Assembly (NCBI GenBank): GCA_038205115.1
Contig: JBBRCE010000042.1
Location: 1 to 44,948 of the forward strand
Length of the DNA stretch: 44,948 bases
Direction: 5' to 3'
Source of the DNA: JBBRCE01 sp038205115
GTDB lineage: Bacteria > Planctomycetota > Planctomycetia > Pirellulales > JBBRCE01
Under the pieces are notes generated by a model. The model was given only the letters and a program-made list of their open reading frames with translations, was not told the origin of the DNA and did not search any database. The position numbers were made by a program, and so were the translations under genes. Position 1 is the stretch's first letter. Every line of letters begins with the position of its first letter. Shown in pieces: positions 7,889 through 17,216 of this stretch.

Positions 7889-9702
7889 AAAACTTAACGC
7901 CTGAAGAAAAAGAAATCGGCAAAGAGAACTTCTACAACGTGTTAGGCGTTACCCGGCGCGAATTTCTGGCCGGCACGGTGCTGGCCGGAGCGACGTCCGG
8001 GCTGGGCCTGGGCAGCATGTACTTCGGTTACAAACATAGCGACAACACGCCCACCACCGGCCTCAAAGACCCCGTCCGCGTTGGCTGGATTGGCACCGGC
8101 GACGAAGGCGGCGTGCTGATCAGCAACCACACGCCCAGCTTCATCAACATCAAGGCGATCGCCGATATTCGTCCGTACAACATCCACCGCGCGTTTCATG
8201 GCGACCGCTCCACGGACAACGCTTACGCCGCGCGTAAGGGTTTGATGTACAAATACGACTGGAAGACCGAGGCGCAAGCCCGCGAGCATGTCAAAGTTTA
8301 TGACGCCAGCAACGGCGGTTACGAAGCACTGCTCAAAGACCCGGACATTGAAGCCGTGGTGATTGCCTTGCCGTTGCATCTGCACGCGCCGGTGGCCATT
8401 GCCGCCATGCGAATGGGCAAACACGTGCTCACCGAAAAACTGATGGGGCACACCGTCCACGCTTGCAAGGAAATGGCCATGGTCGCCAAGGAGACCGGCA
8501 AGTATTTGGCCGTTGGCCATCAGCGTCACTACAGCATTTTGTACGATAACGCCGTGGACACGATCAAACGCGGCATCTTAGGAACTGTTCACAGCATCCG
8601 CGCTCAATGGCACCGCAACAATCTGCCATTTCCGGACGGCATCGATAGCTGGCAGCCACCGGTTCCGCTGCATGCCGGTTCCAGTGCTGGCGATAAAAAA
8701 CACTGGAACGACATCGCCGCAAACATCAAGAAGCTTAATGAAGAATTGAAAAAGCCTAAGCTCGCCACGCAGGCGGAGTTGGCTCGGATCGAAAAGCAAA
8801 TCGCGCAGTGGACGGCGCAGTTGACGGACGCCACGGTCAATGCCAAGGACTTTGGCTACCAAGACGGAAAAACCAAAGGCGGCTACGAATATCCGGCCAT
8901 CGAAGAATTGATCCGTTGGCGAATCTTCGGCCGCACCGGCGGCGGTTTGATGGCCGAACTCGGCAGCCATCAGCTCGATGCGGCGGGCATCTTTGCCAGC
9001 GCCGCGCGCAACGATGGCACCAAGGTGCATCCACTCTCCGTCACAGCCATGGGCGGACGATACATCTTCCCGCCCGATCGCGATTGCGAAGATCACGTCT
9101 ACTGCATGTTCGAGTATCCCGGCGCGGGCTACGATGCCGATAAATCGCCGGAAAAGAAAATTGCGCTCACTTATTCGTCCATCAACGGCAACGAATTTGG
9201 CGGCTACGGCGAAGTGGTGATGGGCACCAAAGGCACGATGATTCTGGAAAAAGAAGCCGACGTGGCCATTTACTCCAAGGGCGATGCCTCGACCAAATTG
9301 GGCGTCAAGAAAGACGACAAAGACAAATACGTCATCGACACCACCAGCAGCGGCTCCTCAGCTACAGCCAAACTGGCCATTGAAGGCGACGGCAAACCCA
9401 TCAGCCGCGGCTATACCGAAGAACTCGAACATTGGGCTTGGTGCATCCGCAACCCGTCCGAATCGATGGACCCCGATAAAGATCCGGAGCACTTCCCACG
9501 CTGCCATCCCAAGGTGGCGATGGCCGATGCGGTGATTGCTCTGACCACGAACATCGCCATGACCGCGCCGGCCAATCGCAACAATAAAGAACTCAATCAT
9601 CCCAATCATATTGAGTTCAAGCCGTCCTGGTTTGACATCAACAGCAACGACACGCCCGAAGGCATCGCGCCGGATCTCAGTCGTTACAAATCCAAGGCCT
9701 AA
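7885..9702 (+). CDS. TAT-exported Gfo/Idh/MocA family oxidoreductase
   Basis: The 605-aa product has a twin-arginine signal (TRREFLAGTVLAGA, Arg24-Arg25). A Rossmann nucleotide-binding domain follows with GTGDEG at about 70-75, then the family segment HVLTEKLMG, in which the usual EKP is EKL (E184, K185). The alpha/beta substrate domain includes GGGLMAELGSHQLDAAG, typical of the clade. A charged, helical, coiled-coil-like stretch (about 275-320) is inserted relative to short members. Family members use NAD(P) to oxidise sugars or polyols. The TAT signal predicts export of the folded protein with bound cofactor. It starts inside the stop of the DoxX gene and is followed 71 nt later by a sugar isomerase. 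The substrate is unknown. Confidence 0.9.
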   Translation: MKNLTPEEKEIGKENFYNVLGVTRREFLAGTVLAGATSGLGLGSMYFGYKHSDNTPTTGLKDPVRVGWIGTGDEGGVLISNHTPSFINIKAIADIRPYNIHRAFHGDRSTDNAYAARKGLMYKYDWKTEAQAREHVKVYDASNGGYEALLKDPDIEAVVIALPLHLHAPVAIAAMRMGKHVLTEKLMGHTVHACKEMAMVAKETGKYLAVGHQRHYSILYDNAVDTIKRGILGTVHSIRAQWHRNNLPFPDGIDSWQPPVPLHAGSSAGDKKHWNDIAANIKKLNEELKKPKLATQAELARIEKQIAQWTAQLTDATVNAKDFGYQDGKTKGGYEYPAIEELIRWRIFGRTGGGLMAELGSHQLDAAGIFASAARNDGTKVHPLSVTAMGGRYIFPPDRDCEDHVYCMFEYPGAGYDADKSPEKKIALTYSSINGNEFGGYGEVVMGTKGTMILEKEADVAIYSKGDASTKLGVKKDDKDKYVIDTTSSGSSATAKLAIEGDGKPISRGYTEELEHWAWCIRNPSESMDPDKDPEHFPRCHPKVAMADAVIALTTNIAMTAPANRNNKELNHPNHIEFKPSWFDINSNDTPEGIAPDLSRYKSKA

Positions 9703-9773
9703 CTTGTTTTCAATTCGCGGTGCCAGAAACTAAATCAAAGCGGTTTCCGACGCCGTTTTTTTAGGAACCATTC

Positions 9774-10616
<843 letters not shown>

Positions 10617-10706
10617 TTCGCCCCGGCAGAGTCGCCATTACGCCACAGCGAACGTTGCGGCGCAATTCGTTGGGCACATTGCGTCTACCGCAAACGGGCG
10701 CAATCG

Positions 10707-12662
10707 CTATTCGATTTCCAGCACCGATTCCACTTCGCCCTGCTTGAAGCGGGCGCAGAGGAACTCCGTGGCCAAGTTGTGGCCGATCAACGTACGATTG
10801 GCGCGACTGGCCAGAGATCGATACACGATCCACTGCTTTTTGCCGACTTGAATGCGGTATCCCACGGCCACATCCGGCAATTCAATGGCGCGGCCCTGTG
10901 CCACGGTCAATTGTCGCCAGGTGCAGGGCTCGTCTAATCGCTTCTCCGCCAGATCGATCCACAACGGGCAAAACAGATTCAGGCCGATGGTGGTTTGCGA
11001 CAGTTCGAGCCGGCGGTCGGTCGATTCGAGCTTGCCAAACCGCGGATCGATGCGCCACTCCGGCAGCGCCAGTGGCATGACAATGGCCCGCGCGGTGTCG
11101 GCCATCAGATAGCCTTCGCGCGTGTCGGCATTGCCCACCAGTTGAATTTGCGGCCCGAGTGGCAAGCTGGCGCGGTATTCGAGGCGGCCTTCGCGCGTGC
11201 CAAGGATGGCGTCGGCCATGAGCAGAAATCGATCGCGCCGCGAAAACAGAATTTGCCGCTGCACGCTGTGCGATTGGCCCAAATTCATTTCGACTTCCAG
11301 ATAATCCACGTCCTGATCGGCCACCCAGCAGACTTCTTCCCAATCGCCCGACGGCTGGAGTGGTTGCCCATCGAATCGCACATTCAGCGACCATTGCCCT
11401 GCGAGCAGCACGCCGTTGTCGCGACACAATTCCAATTGCACCTGCTGATCGGCGTAGGTGACACACAGGCGTTCTGTTTTGGGCTTCCAGTCGGGCCGCA
11501 GCATGGCGACTTCGGACCATTCCGAATGCACCGATGGCAGGGCGGGATCGGCCGTTTCGGCAGCTTCGGTTTCGGCAGTGGCCGCATCAATTTTGGAGGC
11601 AGTGGCATCCGCTTGCGGCGCGGGTTTGCTGGGTTTGTCGTCGTCCTTACTCGGTTTGCGCGGCTTCAGCGTTTTGGCTTGGGCCAACTTTGCTGGTGGC
11701 TTGCCTTGCGGCCAACCGGCTTTGGCAAACGGCAACTCGACGTTTGGCAGTTGATCGATAATGGCTTGAAACAACGGTTTACACCATTGGCCCGCCGCTT
11801 CGCCCGCCAACGCTTGCGAACCATCGGCGCGCATCAATCGCCAGGTTTGACGGATTGCCCACAGGTATTGTTGGTCGGCTTCGGCATTCCAACAGCCGTC
11901 TTCAAAAAACTTACCGATGACGCGGCAGCGCGTCCAGCAGCCGACGAGCGGCCGGAAGTTGGCCAAATTGCCAGCCTGCGGCAAGCCTTCGCCATCGAGC
12001 AACATGGTCGGACCATCCGACAGTGCTTTGCGCGCCGCGGATTGTAAGTCATCGCAGGCGGTCAGTTCCGGAAACATGTAGGCCAGCGTCAACGGCAATT
12101 CGCCATCGAGCAGTTGGCATTCGAGCGGCGACGTTTCAATGTAGCTGTTGCCGCTTTGTCGCGCCACGCCGAGCAGGTGGGCAAACAGTTTCCACCACAG
12201 ATTGGCCGAAACAAGTTGTGCCAGTTCGGGCAGTGCGTGACACCAAGCCAGGCATTGAAAGGCGTAGTCCAAGTTTCCGCGGGGCGGTTCAACGGCCGCG
12301 AGCCATTGTCGCAAGTCGCTTTCGATCGCTTCGCCGCTGGAAGCCCGCTGGTTCGACAGCGCGTGACGTGCATCGATCCAATCGCCCAGTTCGGCCGCGC
12401 TGTCCGCGTCAGTCGAAGGCGATGGCAAATTCCAAGTCAGCGCCGAGCGTCGTCCGGAAAAAAGCTGCTCGATGCCAACCGGCGTTTTGCGTTTCGACAG
12501 CTGCTTGGCCCACGCGCGCCAGGCATGTTGGTCGTCGCCGGAGGTAAGTGCTTTGACCAGCTTGGCGGGCGCCGCAGGCGTACACGACCGAAAAATTACC
12601 GGACGCTCAGGCGAGTTAGGCATTCCGTTGGACGAGGCGGAGGAGGGTTCGGCAATGGCCAT
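10707..12662 (-). CDS. Large protein of unknown function (651 aa)
   Basis: I do not recognise this protein with confidence. The N-terminal half (about 1-340) is helical and Trp-rich (for example NLWWKLFAHLLGVAR), without a signal peptide. A Lys/Pro/Ala/Asp linker (about 340-395) follows. The C-terminal half (400-650) looks beta-rich, with SVQRQILFSRRDRFLLMADAI. This helical toroid plus beta-sandwich layout faintly recalls heparinase II/III-type polysaccharide lyases, but I see no clear catalytic Tyr/His set, so this is only a suggestion. The ATG at 12662 was preferred to an in-frame codon 15 residues upstream. It is a single gene, divergent from the YdjY gene. Confidence 0.75.
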   Translation of the reverse strand: MAIAEPSSASSNGMPNSPERPVIFRSCTPAAPAKLVKALTSGDDQHAWRAWAKQLSKRKTPVGIEQLFSGRRSALTWNLPSPSTDADSAAELGDWIDARHALSNQRASSGEAIESDLRQWLAAVEPPRGNLDYAFQCLAWCHALPELAQLVSANLWWKLFAHLLGVARQSGNSYIETSPLECQLLDGELPLTLAYMFPELTACDDLQSAARKALSDGPTMLLDGEGLPQAGNLANFRPLVGCWTRCRVIGKFFEDGCWNAEADQQYLWAIRQTWRLMRADGSQALAGEAAGQWCKPLFQAIIDQLPNVELPFAKAGWPQGKPPAKLAQAKTLKPRKPSKDDDKPSKPAPQADATASKIDAATAETEAAETADPALPSVHSEWSEVAMLRPDWKPKTERLCVTYADQQVQLELCRDNGVLLAGQWSLNVRFDGQPLQPSGDWEEVCWVADQDVDYLEVEMNLGQSHSVQRQILFSRRDRFLLMADAILGTREGRLEYRASLPLGPQIQLVGNADTREGYLMADTARAIVMPLALPEWRIDPRFGKLESTDRRLELSQTTIGLNLFCPLWIDLAEKRLDEPCTWRQLTVAQGRAIELPDVAVGYRIQVGKKQWIVYRSLASRANRTLIGHNLATEFLCARFKQGEVESVLEIE

Positions 12663-12846
12663 GGAGGATGTTCGCAAGTCTACAAAATGGGGCGCGGCTG
12701 CTGGCAAGCATCGTTTGCAAGAATCCGTTTGCCCTAGTCGGGCTAAACCGAGTATCTTAACAAAGTGCGGGCGGGTTTACTTCCCCGGCGACAAAAAAAC
12801 AAATCGCCCTCGTTCGTACTTTCAGACAGTTCTTTGGAGCGTGATC

Positions 12847-13596
12847 ATGGCGCATCGTCGACTCAACGCACTTGCGGCTGGCTTGGTTCTGGCATTTGCA
12901 TTTTCCGTCGCGGTCTCGCCGTTAAGTGCTGAAGACACGCCGCAGGCAAAAAAGACCGACGAAGCCGTCAAGCCAGAAATCGCCGTGCCGGACGGCTACA
13001 AAAAATTGATGCCCGACGCCGAACTTTGGATCAATAAAGACAAAGGCGAGGTGCTGGTCGATGGCAACGTCTGCTTGCGCGAGGGAGAGTTGGAAATGTT
13101 TGCTTGCACCAAGAACAGCAAGGAACACGAATCGGTGGTGGCCGTAAACGCCAAGGCATTTGCCGTGCATGCCGCGCTGTTAGCCATTGGTGCGAAGCCG
13201 GGCGTGCCCGTCAAATTTCTGCCGGAGTTCAGTCCTGCCACGGGCATGCATGTGGACGTGCTCGTGCAGTGGAAAGACAAAGAGGGCAAGCTGCAAGAGT
13301 GCCGTGCCCAGGATTGGATTCTCGACGGCGCGACCAAGAAGCCGATGAACCACGACTGGGTGTTTACCGGCAGTAGTTTCTGGAAAGATGACGAGGGCAA
13401 AGAGCACTACGCGGCCGACTCGGGAGATCTGATTTGCGTTTCGAACTTTCCGACCGCGATGATGGACCTGCCCATCAAAAGTTCGGCCAGTAATGCCGAA
13501 CTGCTGTTTCACGCACTGACGGAAAAAATTCCGCCCAAGGGCACGCCCGTCCGTTTGGTCTTAAAGCCCAAGCTCGAAAAAGCCAACTCTAAGTAG
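12847..13596 (+). CDS. Secreted YdjY-domain protein
   Basis: This 249-aa protein has an N-terminal signal peptide (residues 1-29, hydrophobic AAGLVLAFAFSVAVSPLSA). A domain resembling the YdjY family known from planctomycetes follows (WINKDKGEVLVDGNVCLREG, LEMFACTKNSKEHESVV, AVHAALLAIGAKPG). The start at 12847 is supported by a GGAG ribosome site (TTGGAGCGTGATC) and by the signal peptide; the frame stays open further upstream but without a convincing start. Its biochemical role is not established. It is probably periplasmic or surface-attached. Its last 8 nt overlap the 3' end of the histidine kinase gene on the other strand. Confidence 0.85.
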   Translation: MAHRRLNALAAGLVLAFAFSVAVSPLSAEDTPQAKKTDEAVKPEIAVPDGYKKLMPDAELWINKDKGEVLVDGNVCLREGELEMFACTKNSKEHESVVAVNAKAFAVHAALLAIGAKPGVPVKFLPEFSPATGMHVDVLVQWKDKEGKLQECRAQDWILDGATKKPMNHDWVFTGSSFWKDDEGKEHYAADSGDLICVSNFPTAMMDLPIKSSASNAELLFHALTEKIPPKGTPVRLVLKPKLEKANSK

Positions 13597-16408
13597 CCGC
13601 TTGTCGATCCGTCGGCATCGGCCCACGCTCACCGTTTCGGCTCAGCGAATGAACGGTTGCGGCCAGTTCTTGCGGCTCGATCGGTTTGGCCACGTGCAAT
13701 TGAAACCCGGCCAGCATCGCCTTGGTACGATCTTCCGAACGGGCAAACGCCGTTAGGGCAATGGCTGGAGTACGCCCGCCACTGGAAACGCCCAGGCTGC
13801 GGACCTGACGGATGAACTGGTAGCCGTCCATCTCCGGCATGCCGATATCGCTAATCACGACATGCGGCAGGAACGTGGCGATTTGCAGTAGGCCTTGCTG
13901 GGCCGATTCAACCGTGCGGACTTCGGCACCGCATTGCGTGAGCACGCGCAAAATCAGCATGCGGGCGTCGGGCTCATCGTCCACCACCAGGACTTTGATG
14001 CCGCTGAGATCCACGCGGCTGCCATCGAACGAGACCAGTCCGGCGGATGGCCCTTTGCGTGGCGCGGACTCGCGAATGGGCGACAATGGCAGTAACACGG
14101 AAAACGTCGCTCCTTGCCCCTCGCCGGCGCTGTGAACCGAGATCGACCCGCCGTGCAGTTCCACAAGTTGTTTGACGATCGACAGCCCCAAACCCAAGCC
14201 GCCATGCGAGCGGGTGGTGGACGAATCGACCTGCCGAAAACGCTCGAAAATGATCGGCAAGTTCGCCGCGGAAATTCCAATTCCCGAATCGCGTACCGTG
14301 ATTTCCAAGGAAGAACCGACGCGTTGCAGCACAACATCCACCGCGCCGCCTTTGGGCGTAAATTTGATGGCGTTGGCCAGCAGATTCCAAACGATCTGCT
14401 GCAGGCGGGTCGGATCGCCCCAGACGGCGCCCGCGTGTGCGTCGAGCACTTTGCGGACGCGCACCTGTTTGGCTTCGGCAGCCAGACTGGTGGAATCGAT
14501 TGCGGCTTGAATCACGGGCGCCAGGTCGGTCGCCTGCACGCTCAAGCGGACTTTGCCGGAAATGATGCGGCTCATATCCAGCAGGTCTTCGATTAATTGC
14601 GCTTGGGCGCGGGCGTTGCGCTGAATGGCTTCCAACCCTTTGGCCATATCCGCCGGATTGGACGACAAGCCCAACAATTGCGACCAGCCGAGAATGGCGT
14701 TGAGCGGCGTGCGAAGTTCGTGACTGAGCGTGGCCAGAAAGTCGTCTTTGAGTTGGCTGGCGCGTTCCGCTTCGGTGCGCGCCTCGCGCTCGCTCTGCAG
14801 CAGACATTCGCGTTCTTGCTCGAGCTGTTTGCGCGACGTGATTTCGCGCGTAACGGCCAGATGCGCCGTGCGGCCATCGGGCAGCGGCAGCGGTACTGCG
14901 TGCGTTTCCATCCAGCGCCGCGTGCCGCGCAGCCCGACAATTTCGAACTCCCAATTGAGCTTTTCGCCGGCGCAAATTCGCTGATGCCGCGCAATCCACT
15001 CCGCTCGATGCTCGGGCACGATCAGGTCAAAGGTGCAACCGCCAATGACGGAAGACTCGGATTCCGATTCGATCATGCACAGGCCGGCGCTATTCATGAA
15101 TTCCAGCGAGCCATCAGGCGCGACGATTTTGACGCATTCGGGCGTGGCTTCGACGATGGCCCGCAACCGTTCTTCGGTCTTGCGGCGCTCGGTGATATCG
15201 CGGGCGATCTTGGAAGCACCGACGATACGGCCCTGGTTGTCTTTGATGGGCGACATGGTTAACGCAATCGCAATCCGATGCCCGTCATTGCGTACGCGAA
15301 CCGTCTCGTGCAGGGCAATGGGTTCGCCGCGCTTCAGACGATCGAGCATTTGCTGTTCTTCTTCCATCCGTTCGGGCGGCACGAACAATGCCACGGACTG
15401 ACCGATGGCTTCTTCGCTGCTGAATCCAAAGGTGCGTTCGGCGGCGGAATTCCAGCTTTCGATGATTCCTTCCAACGAGATACTGATGATCACATCGTCG
15501 GAAAATTCGACGATGGCCGCTAATCGGGCTTGCGCTTTTTGCGCGCTCGAGGCATGCCAACTGATGTTATTGGCCGTCCACCAGATCAGTACGACAAACA
15601 GCGCAATTTCCGCCAGCGTTCGCATGGCCGTACCGAAGGCCACGTCGTAAAGACCGGCGTTCTGGCCGAGAATCCGCACGTATCCGAGGACCAGCGGAAT
15701 GATCAGCACCGGCACAATCAGCCGTCGCAAGATTGCGCCGCCCGCGTCGTTGCGCCGGAGCGCCGCCGTCAGACCGAATTCCGGAATTGAGGCGATCAAA
15801 GCAACTGCTAAAGCCGCCACCACGGTACTGGTCAGAAAGGCAATGCCTGTAAATCGGGCAATCACGTACAACTCGCTGGCACCAAACCAGTATCCCGCGA
15901 GCGAAAGCGAAACCACCGCGGCCGCAAACAGCGCCAGCCCCGTGGCGATTCGGCGGCCACGCGAATCGCGACCGGCCAAGATCGTGGCCAACCCCAAAAC
16001 CCAGTACGAGACGGACGCCGGCACGCCCATCCGCATCGGCGAAGCGGCCGCCGTTTGCCCCCACGTCCGCGCAAAAAACAACGTGTCGATGCCAGAATTC
16101 CAACCGCTAGCGTGTTGGATCAGCGTGATCGTGCAAATGCCGACCGTGAGGCCAGCCAGAATCCGCGCGACGATGATCGCACTTTTGTTGCCTCGCGTGA
16201 CCCGCAATAACAATGCAATCGCCAGCAGCATGCCACAGATTGCAGCGTTGGGAAACATCGAAATCTGCTGATCGGTCCAATCCGTCAGACGCGGCAGATT
16301 GAAGGCCCAGCCGAGCAACGCGGATGCTGTCGCCGCGATGGCGTAGCAAGCGCAGGCAATGACGACGGCCCGTGCAACGTCAATTCGATGGTGTGTCCCG
16401 GTTTGCAT
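13589..16408 (-). CDS. Membrane hybrid sensor histidine kinase (PAS-PAS-HisKA-HATPase-REC)
   Basis: The product has 939 aa. The first ~290 residues form about eight membrane segments, a MASE-like sensor region of unknown ligand. Two PAS domains follow (about 295-418 and 422-540). The phospho-acceptor His sits in LATLSHELRTPLNAILGW (near 562). The ATPase domain has the N box VWNLLANAIKFTPKGG and the G boxes DSGIGIS and GGLGLGLSIVKQL. A C-terminal receiver domain (about 800-925) has VVDDEPDAR, the phospho-acceptor Asp in VISDIGMPEMDG (near 853) and a Lys in HVAKPIEP. All key residues look intact. It must pass phosphate to an unlinked partner, since no response regulator or Hpt gene is adjacent. 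It is convergent with the YdjY gene, with an 8-nt overlap. Confidence 0.93.
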   Translation of the reverse strand: MQTGTHHRIDVARAVVIACACYAIAATASALLGWAFNLPRLTDWTDQQISMFPNAAICGMLLAIALLLRVTRGNKSAIIVARILAGLTVGICTITLIQHASGWNSGIDTLFFARTWGQTAAASPMRMGVPASVSYWVLGLATILAGRDSRGRRIATGLALFAAAVVSLSLAGYWFGASELYVIARFTGIAFLTSTVVAALAVALIASIPEFGLTAALRRNDAGGAILRRLIVPVLIIPLVLGYVRILGQNAGLYDVAFGTAMRTLAEIALFVVLIWWTANNISWHASSAQKAQARLAAIVEFSDDVIISISLEGIIESWNSAAERTFGFSSEEAIGQSVALFVPPERMEEEQQMLDRLKRGEPIALHETVRVRNDGHRIAIALTMSPIKDNQGRIVGASKIARDITERRKTEERLRAIVEATPECVKIVAPDGSLEFMNSAGLCMIESESESSVIGGCTFDLIVPEHRAEWIARHQRICAGEKLNWEFEIVGLRGTRRWMETHAVPLPLPDGRTAHLAVTREITSRKQLEQERECLLQSEREARTEAERASQLKDDFLATLSHELRTPLNAILGWSQLLGLSSNPADMAKGLEAIQRNARAQAQLIEDLLDMSRIISGKVRLSVQATDLAPVIQAAIDSTSLAAEAKQVRVRKVLDAHAGAVWGDPTRLQQIVWNLLANAIKFTPKGGAVDVVLQRVGSSLEITVRDSGIGISAANLPIIFERFRQVDSSTTRSHGGLGLGLSIVKQLVELHGGSISVHSAGEGQGATFSVLLPLSPIRESAPRKGPSAGLVSFDGSRVDLSGIKVLVVDDEPDARMLILRVLTQCGAEVRTVESAQQGLLQIATFLPHVVISDIGMPEMDGYQFIRQVRSLGVSSGGRTPAIALTAFARSEDRTKAMLAGFQLHVAKPIEPQELAATVHSLSRNGERGPMPTDRQAAT

Positions 16409-16611
16409 GCGAACTTCAACGCGTTATCGCGCTACTCGAAGTCGAAAATTGGCGGGGCGGATGAGTGGTTGAACATCTGGGGACCGCAACGTGCGCCCCA
16501 CGCCGCGCGGGCCGCGCGAGGTCGAAGCACCTATCATAATCAATGTTCACAAAAAAAACTGCCCGCGAAATTCGCGGCGAAGCACGTCGATGCACGTCGA
16601 TAGCATCTCCG

Positions 16612-16643
16612 GCGGCGCGGATTCGGCCGAACAACCGCGCCGC
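16612..16643. terminator. GC-rich hairpin downstream of the HNH gene
   Basis: Nine-base arms, GCGGCGCGG and CCGCGCCGC, are separated by a 14-nt loop that itself contains the palindrome TTCGGCCGAA. The hairpin starts 13 nt after the minus-strand stop of the HNH gene. There is no T run on either side, so this is a possible terminator or a transcript-end stabiliser, not a proven intrinsic terminator. Confidence 0.4.
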
Positions 16644-16655
16644 GACCGCGACTGC

Positions 16656-16964
16656 TTACTTTTGCTTTTTGACCCAGGCAATGTGCTTTTGCATGGCTTC
16701 GTGCGCCAGCAAGCTCTCCCTGGTGTTGAAAATGTCCGCCAATTGCTTGTTGTCGCCAATCAAGTCGTGAATGCCTTTGTGACACAGTCGGCAGATCATT
16801 AAATTGCGGGCAAGCATTTCTTCTTTGCCGAAGCGCTTTTGAAATCGCGTTTTTTTGTGCATCGACTTCGGAATCAAATGATGGCGCGTTAACGGTTGTT
16901 CGCGCCCGCACAGATCGCACTGCGGCGCGCCGGCGGTTTGCTCGGCGCGGTTTCGTTCCGACAT
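16656..16964 (-). CDS. Small standalone HNH endonuclease-type protein
   Basis: The 102-aa protein has the zinc-ribbon HNH layout: Cys16 and Cys19 (CDLC), the HH at 28-29 in LTRHHLIPKS, Asn54 (ARNL), then Cys58 and Cys61 (CRLC), His62 and His66 (HKGIH). It has few residues beyond this core, so it is a single-domain HNH protein. Such proteins can nick or cut DNA, but their biological roles vary. The ATG at 16964 has a GGAG ribosome site (CAAGGAGCGTCATT). It is flanked by a kinase and a PQQ-propeller gene, with no restriction, methylation or phage genes nearby to suggest a specific role. Confidence 0.85.
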   Translation of the reverse strand: MSERNRAEQTAGAPQCDLCGREQPLTRHHLIPKSMHKKTRFQKRFGKEEMLARNLMICRLCHKGIHDLIGDNKQLADIFNTRESLLAHEAMQKHIAWVKKQK

Positions 16965-17046
16965 AATGACGCTCCTTGACGCAGATCATTTCCAAAAGCA
17001 GGGGGACAAATCGCGCACGCCGCACGCCATTGCTCCATACGGGGGG

Positions 17047-17054
17047 GTAGAATG
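17047..17054 (+). promoter_or_regulatory. GTAGAATG element, possible extended -10 (upstream of PQQ-like gene)
   Basis: GTAGAATG follows a run of seven G and lies about 163 nt upstream of the PQQ-like propeller gene start. The same octamer occurs upstream of yacG and of the RNase R gene. TAGAAT resembles a sigma-70 -10 hexamer. No good -35 box is visible at 16-18 nt, so the call rests on recurrence only. Confidence 0.35.
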
Positions 17055-17216
17055 GCGGACTGGCATCTTCGACAATTGGATTCCGCTCGGCGGCCAAACG
17101 TGCGTGTCGCGCGGACAGATGAGTTTACCAAACTCTCCGCGCGATGCGACGGACTCGAGTCGCCGAAAATGATGGCTGTGATCACGAACTGAAATTTCCG
17201 CATTACGGAGCATGTC

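Noticed and set aside
9740..9765. T run with a short stem after the Gfo/Idh/MocA gene, as an intrinsic terminator
   Set aside because: The stem is only 3-4 bp with mismatches, and the T run lies directly before the ribosome site of the next gene, which is probably co-transcribed.
16582..16601. Direct duplication GCACGTCGAT GCACGTCGAT
   Set aside because: It has only two copies and no associated structure, so it is not informative.
16656..16964. The HNH gene as a sign of a mobile element or restriction system
   Set aside because: No integrase, transposase, methyltransferase, phage gene or flanking repeat is present around it.
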